Below, in pieces: positions 5,845 to 9,031 of a stretch of 9,031 nucleotides of DNA; the first letter of the stretch is position 1; the number at the start of each line of letters is the position of its first letter. Both the position numbers and the translations under genes were made by a program. Where the stretch lies: the NCBI GenBank assembly GCA_040414675.1, contig JBEDUN010000101.1, positions 1 through 9,031 on the forward strand, written 5' to 3'. The notes below the pieces were generated by a model, which did not search any database, was not told the origin of the DNA, and saw only the letters and a list, made by a program, of their open reading frames with translations. The stretch comes from JARBAU01 sp040414675 (GTDB lineage Archaea > Thermoproteota > Nitrososphaeria > Nitrososphaerales > Nitrososphaeraceae).

Positions 5845-7317
5845 ATGCCAGCAAAACTTCCTGATAATTTCAAATCTCTGGTGATACAGGAATGGTTAAA
5901 GGGGATATCAAGAGACGAAATCGCTAAAAATAATGGTATAAGCGCCGGAACTGTAACAAATTTAGTTGAGGAGTGGAGACGTGCCATTGGTCTTTATGCA
6001 GCAAACGAATTGAGAGATCTGGCTGTAACGTTAAAGAAAGTAGGAATAGCCCCAGCTCAATGTGCGATTGGATTTAGAGTTACAATGATGATGAATAGAT
6101 TGGGAGTAGCAATCGATAACTTTGAATCATTTATGAACGACATCTACGATGGTTGCAACGCCATAGGACTTACTCCACAAAAAATTAGTTCATATCTAGC
6201 AGATCTTATGGAGTTTTCAAAAGCTACCCCATTTTCTAAGATTTCAGAATTTATTAGGCAACAGATAGAGGAGAAAAATGGATTAGAACAAGAAATCGAA
6301 AGGTTAAGAGACCAGATCAAAAAATTAAAAGCGGAAAAATCAGTGAGCGAGAATCATCTTAACTCTGCCTTACACAATGAAATTATCACTACTGTAGAAC
6401 TGAACTTGTATTCAGACTTGAAAAAAGAACTTTTACAATATGGATTGTCTATCAAGGTTGACCTTGCAAGATTTGTTAGGACAGTAAAGGAAATAAGTCA
6501 AAAAGGTTATGATGCTAAGAATATTATAAAAGTATTCTCAGATTTCAATTCAGCTAAAGACGAATACTTGATTTATCAAGCATCTATCCCAGATTTGAAA
6601 ATGAAATGTGATAAACTCAACCAAGAACGCTTTATATTAGAAGAATATATGAATTACTATAATCAACGACTAATATTATACGATGAGCTGCAAAAAATGA
6701 GATTTGGTCGTAAAGAGTTAAAACAGCTGTATAACACTTTTAATGAAATTGCTCTTGCAAACGATATACCTCAGGATCAGGCTCATCAAAAGTTCTTTAA
6801 AGATATTGAAGAAGATTACGACGAGAAGTTAGGTTTTGAGTTGAAGTTAAATAGACTTCGTTCAGAGATTTCTACTACAAGTGCTAGTTTAAATATTTTA
6901 CGAACAGCATCATTTGCTCAGCCTCTGGTTGGATTGTCCCTACAAAAGCTTCTTTTGAAAGGACTGAATGAGGTAGATATTATTGAACTTGCAGATATTT
7001 TATTTGAAGGATTTCCTGACAATAGCAGTAGCAGTACCAGCAATAAAGATATCAACAAACAATCTCTAAAAGAAGATTTGAAGAAATATGGCAGCATTAA
7101 CTCTGTTTTACAAGAATTAGTTCAACAGGCAAATAGATTAAGAGGTCAAATCGACGAAATGCAAAAACAGAAGCAACATTTGGAGGTACGAAACCAAAAG
7201 GTGTTATATACCTTAGCTAATTCAGAGCCGATCATCAAATTTCTACACGGATCGAATAATTCAATTATCAATGATAAGGAAAATGTAAAAATCTTGCATT
7301 CATTGCGTTTATTTTAA
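5845..7317 (+). CDS. HTH-domain coiled-coil protein, thaumarchaeal multi-copy type
   Basis: A 490-residue protein. Residues about 10-46 form a helix-turn-helix of the kind seen in resolvase/transposase-like and sigma-like folds (GISRDEIAKNNGISAGTVTN followed by LVEEWRR). Residues 50-135 are a conserved-looking globular helical block (LAVTLKKVGIAPAQCAIGFR, MNRLGV, FESFMNDIYDGC, GLTPQKISSYLADLMEFSK). Coiled coils follow at about 135-172, 245-290, 328-352 and 403-455, separated by short globular pieces (GLSIKVDLARFVRTVKEI; LQKLLLKGLNEVDIIELADI). There is no signal peptide or membrane span, so it is a cytosolic, probably DNA-binding, elongated protein. From memory, similar proteins are present in many divergent copies in soil thaumarchaeotes, mostly annotated hypothetical. 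The ATG at 5845 is preferred to the TTG at 5836 because MPAKLPD is a natural start and TTG is rare. Function unknown: candidates are chromosome organisation or a mobile/defence-linked regulator. Confidence 0.85.
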   Translation: MPAKLPDNFKSLVIQEWLKGISRDEIAKNNGISAGTVTNLVEEWRRAIGLYAANELRDLAVTLKKVGIAPAQCAIGFRVTMMMNRLGVAIDNFESFMNDIYDGCNAIGLTPQKISSYLADLMEFSKATPFSKISEFIRQQIEEKNGLEQEIERLRDQIKKLKAEKSVSENHLNSALHNEIITTVELNLYSDLKKELLQYGLSIKVDLARFVRTVKEISQKGYDAKNIIKVFSDFNSAKDEYLIYQASIPDLKMKCDKLNQERFILEEYMNYYNQRLILYDELQKMRFGRKELKQLYNTFNEIALANDIPQDQAHQKFFKDIEEDYDEKLGFELKLNRLRSEISTTSASLNILRTASFAQPLVGLSLQKLLLKGLNEVDIIELADILFEGFPDNSSSSTSNKDINKQSLKEDLKKYGSINSVLQELVQQANRLRGQIDEMQKQKQHLEVRNQKVLYTLANSEPIIKFLHGSNNSIINDKENVKILHSLRLF

Positions 7318-7322
7318 ATATA

Positions 7323-7532
7323 TTGTATATCCGTCACTCGACGACAGAGGAATTGTTAGATAGTGATCTCGTAAAATTGATTGGTCAGATATCAAGAAAT
7401 ATTGATGTAGAGAATGAACAAACAATCCCTATTACTAAACTTAAAATGGTTATAATAAAAGCCCTTAATGTTTTGATTGCAAAATTATATAATAATGACT
7501 CAGATCGACGAACAAATATTGTACCAGATTGA
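7323..7532 (+). CDS. Small hypothetical ORF directly after the HTH/coiled-coil gene
   Basis: A 69-codon frame starting at TTG 7323, five bases after the stop of the large gene. It reads as a helical, protein-like sequence (ELLDSDLVKLIGQISRNIDV, then IPITKLKMVIIKALNVLIAK). The frame is open back to a TAA at 7275, overlapping the end of the large gene, but contains no ATG or GTG. It may therefore be translated by coupling from TTG, or be the tail of a displaced paralogue. No family is recognised. Confidence 0.35.
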   Translation: MYIRHSTTEELLDSDLVKLIGQISRNIDVENEQTIPITKLKMVIIKALNVLIAKLYNNDSDRRTNIVPD

Positions 7533-8026
7533 TTCCAATAATTAATCTGATTAAGAACCTGATACTAAATTATCCTCCCAAATAGGAGGATAAAATAATC
7601 CAAATATGCCAACGTAAAATCGTGTTCTATCTTTATTTCATATCTAACCAAAAGTTTTGAGCCCGTTATGCCAGCAGTTGGTTCTTTCAACAATCTATAT
7701 TTTTAGAGTAGTGATTATGAAAATGATTTTTAGGACTTGTCCTTTTCGATCTCTAGTATTTATGTGGGGTATCACTCGAATTTCGTCCCATAATCCGTCA
7801 CACATTATTTAAGAGTTGAAAAGATCGATATTGTTTTTTACATACACAGATTAACAGAAAACATAAGTTTACTATCTAGCAAGATCTGGCTGCAGTTGAA
7901 TTACAATGGTAATTATTAAAAAGTATTACCCAACATTGAAATGGAAAGAATAGATTATCATTATTATCTTAAATTGATCTTTTTTACATTCCTATTCTAA
8001 TTTTGAATATGTACGTTATACCCGGT
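7533..8026. other. Long non-coding stretch
   Basis: Apart from the hairpin at 7570-7593, I find no credible coding region or remnant in this roughly 490-base stretch on either strand. There are frequent stops, no tRNA signature, and several T-runs (7700-7730 and 7830-7840) that could end transcripts from the left. A weak palindrome, aggacttgtcct, followed by TT lies near 7731-7742. Confidence 0.5.
7570..7593. terminator. Perfect 9-bp hairpin after the HTH operon, possible terminator
   Basis: TTATCCTCC (7570-7578) pairs exactly with GGAGGATAA (7585-7593) across the loop CAAATA. It lies 37 bases after the last ORF of the HTH pair, a place for a 3'-end structure. On the plus strand it is followed by A-rich, not T-rich, sequence; on the minus strand it is followed by TTTAG. 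So it does not match a classical intrinsic terminator in the plus direction. Its arms carry the same TCCTCC/GGAGGA core as the loop of the hairpin at 450-475. Confidence 0.4.
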
Positions 8027-8119
8027 CTATGCTTTTCCTTTCTCAAACTCTTGATGATGTAAAAGATCATCTCTAGTTTGAAATGACTTGCCACACAAAT
8101 TACAAATGTATTGCGACAT
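8027..8119 (-). CDS. Mini zinc-finger-like protein (30 residues), C2H2 variant
   Basis: A 30-codon ORF reading MSQYICNLCGKSFQTRDD, then LLHHQEFEKGKA. CxxCGKSF followed by an L-L-H-H helix is the C2H2 finger layout, with Cys ligands at 6 and 9 and His at 21/22. A normal finger needs a second His three to five residues on; here the chain goes QEFEKGKA, so the fourth ligand is missing or supplied by Glu. Single-finger mini-proteins are common in archaea and usually have unknown roles. The frame is open for about 24 codons upstream of the ATG without a start codon (KDYQEVTPTA precedes it), suggesting a lost N-terminus. It is either a divergent micro-protein or a decaying one. Confidence 0.5.
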   Translation of the reverse strand: MSQYICNLCGKSFQTRDDLLHHQEFEKGKA

Positions 8120-8238
8120 TGCAGTTGGGGTAACTTCCTGATAATCTTTTCTTTCATTTAAATTTATGGCTTCCTTCTCTTTGTACTACTGTTAGTTGTT
8201 ATATCGCGTGTTCTAACATCATATTTATACGTGTACTA

Positions 8239-8617
8239 TCACTTATTTGATGTTTGGTTTTGTGTAGGATTATTTTCTTCACGTGCCTTTCGTATTTGAT
8301 AGATATCTTTGAATTTAATTAACCGTCCAAGCTCTGAAATAAGGATATTACATCAATGTCATTATTTACATTTGATATGTAGTTTAAAATATCTTCTTTA
8401 AAAATTGGAAACTACAGTTGTTCATTATCGTGTAATTTTAGTGCAGAGTCTAGAAACTCTCGGTCTTCATTAGCTCTCTTCAACGCACAGTTTATGGCGT
8501 TTGTATTGTATGTTGGTATATGTCGAGACAAGTTATTATCGGCATTTCCAATGGTGTTTCCCAATTGTCACTTTGTCATAATACATTCTTTGACAATAAC
8601 TTTGATAATACTTTCAT
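8239..8617 (-). pseudogene. Multiply frameshifted unknown gene
   Basis: Protein-like segments follow each other in order across all three minus-strand frames. They are MKVLSKLLSKNV from an ATG at 8617; then YYDKVTIGK; TPLEMPIITCLDIYQHTIQT; NAINCALKRANEDREFLDSA and LKLHDNEQL ending in a TAG; FPIFKEDILNYISNVNNDID; and finally ILISELGRLIKFKDIYQIRK, AREENNPTQNQTSNK and a TGA at 8239-8241. Joined, they would make one soluble protein of about 125 residues. At least three frameshifts and one stop interrupt it, so it is a dead gene whose composition still shows its coding origin. I do not recognise the family. It is divergent from the CBS-domain gene, 55 bases away. Confidence 0.65.
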
Positions 8618-8672
8618 ACACATACATATTCTTGCTATACAAGTGTTAATAACCATATTAGCAACTTAGCTT

Positions 8673-8860
8673 ATGAAAGCAGATGACATAATGTCTGTAA
8701 ATGTCGTAGCGGCAAAGGATAATGTAACGGCAGTAGAAATTACTGCAAGATTGGAATTAGAAGCATTTAATGGTATACCAATAATTGATAATACCGGTAT
8801 AGTAATCGGTATGGTTACTACAATAGAATCACTGCGAGCTATGAGAGATGGCAACTTTTC
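8673..8860 (+). pseudogene. CBS-domain protein gene truncated after one CBS motif
   Basis: From the ATG at 8673 the frame reads a single, typical CBS motif: MKADDIMSVNVVAAKDN, then a helix (VTAVEITARLELEA), FNGIPIIDNTG and IVIGMVTT. It ends IESLRAMRDGN around residue 61. CBS proteins of this type bind adenosine nucleotides as a tandem pair (Bateman module); here the second CBS motif is absent. After residue 61 the frame stays open but reads unrelated hydrophobic sequence (FSFFLVILPSYF) and continues to the window end as the antisense of the Ku gene. I therefore take the gene as 3'-truncated near 8855, with an arbitrary readthrough tail. A minus-strand ORF over the same DNA is its antisense shadow. 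A functional single-CBS protein with a random tail is possible but unlikely. Confidence 0.65.
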
Positions 8861-8905
8861 TTTCTTCTTAGTCATCCTGCCATCCTATTTCACTTATTTA
8901 TCATC

Positions 8906-9031
8906 TTATTTTGGCCCTCTTTTATCATGTTTTGTAGATTGTTGTAAACTTGCCTTTAATGCAGCAACGAGATCCTTTGTTTCAGCCATTGGCTCAGCCT
9001 CTTCTGTGATAGTAAAGGTCTTGCCCTTTGA
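8906..9031 (-). CDS. ku: Probable Ku, C-terminal fragment (runs off right edge)
   Basis: The last 41 codons of a minus-strand gene are visible: SKGKTFTITEEAEP, then MAETKDLVAALKASLQQS and a basic tail KHDKRGPK. A short 'KGK' strand, an acidic linker, and then a DLxxALKxSL amphipathic helix followed by a basic tail is the typical end of bacterial-type Ku, the ring-shaped homodimer that caps DNA double-strand breaks and recruits ligase D in non-homologous end joining. Ku is patchy in archaea. The assignment rests on this short C-terminal pattern only, since the core beta-barrel lies outside the window. The antisense CBS readthrough frame overlaps it but is not considered coding. Confidence 0.55.
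   Translation of the reverse strand, partial: SKGKTFTITEEAEPMAETKDLVAALKASLQQSTKHDKRGPK

Noticed and set aside
8666..8875. 69-codon minus-strand ORF
   Set aside because: Exact antisense of the recognisable CBS motif.

Overview
The window is AT-rich and looks archaeal, most likely a soil ammonia-oxidising thaumarchaeote (Nitrososphaeria, Nitrosocosmicus/Nitrososphaera-like). This rests on TATA-box-like elements placed 25-40 bases before starts with little or no leader, small secreted Asn/Thr-rich proteins, single-zinc-finger mini-proteins, and a large HTH/coiled-coil protein of a type I recall as multi-copy in soil thaumarchaeotes. The taxonomic call is inference; no rRNA or tRNA is present.

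Layout. The left edge (1-67, minus) holds the first 22 codons of a probable diacylglycerol/lipid kinase. A long intergenic region (68-624) with two perfect inverted repeats leads to a small secreted protein (625-948, plus). Three minus-strand genes follow: 6-phosphogluconate dehydrogenase (1167-2132), a cupin (2254-2661) and a cyclase/kynurenine-formamidase-family hydrolase (2733-3437). Each has its own TATA-like element, so they are probably co-oriented rather than one tight operon.

From about 3690 the window turns into accessory, decaying DNA: a broken dihydroxy-acid dehydratase (ilvD) N-terminus, a frameshifted remnant of an unknown small protein (4020-4258), an intact orphan with a cysteine cluster (4295-4867), and three small weakly supported ORFs (5065-5217 plus, 5239-5424 minus, 5478-5804 minus). 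Next is the HTH/coiled-coil protein (5845-7317, plus), preceded by a phased array of TTTGAC-type repeats and followed by a 69-codon ORF.

The right part is mostly non-coding or decayed: a 9-bp perfect hairpin (7570-7593), a 30-residue zinc-finger-like ORF (8027-8119, minus), a multiply frameshifted unknown gene (8239-8617, minus), a CBS-domain gene cut after one CBS motif (from 8673, plus) and the C-terminus of a probable Ku NHEJ protein running off the right edge (8906-9031, minus).

Functionally, the metabolic genes (NAD(P)H from 6-phosphogluconate, a metal-dependent hydrolase, a metal-binding cupin) form a conserved-looking housekeeping block. The rest is a graveyard of gene fragments around an unusual HTH/coiled-coil gene and its repeat-bearing upstream region, which are the best candidates here for undescribed biology. 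I see no CRISPR array, no intact transposase and no complete defence system.
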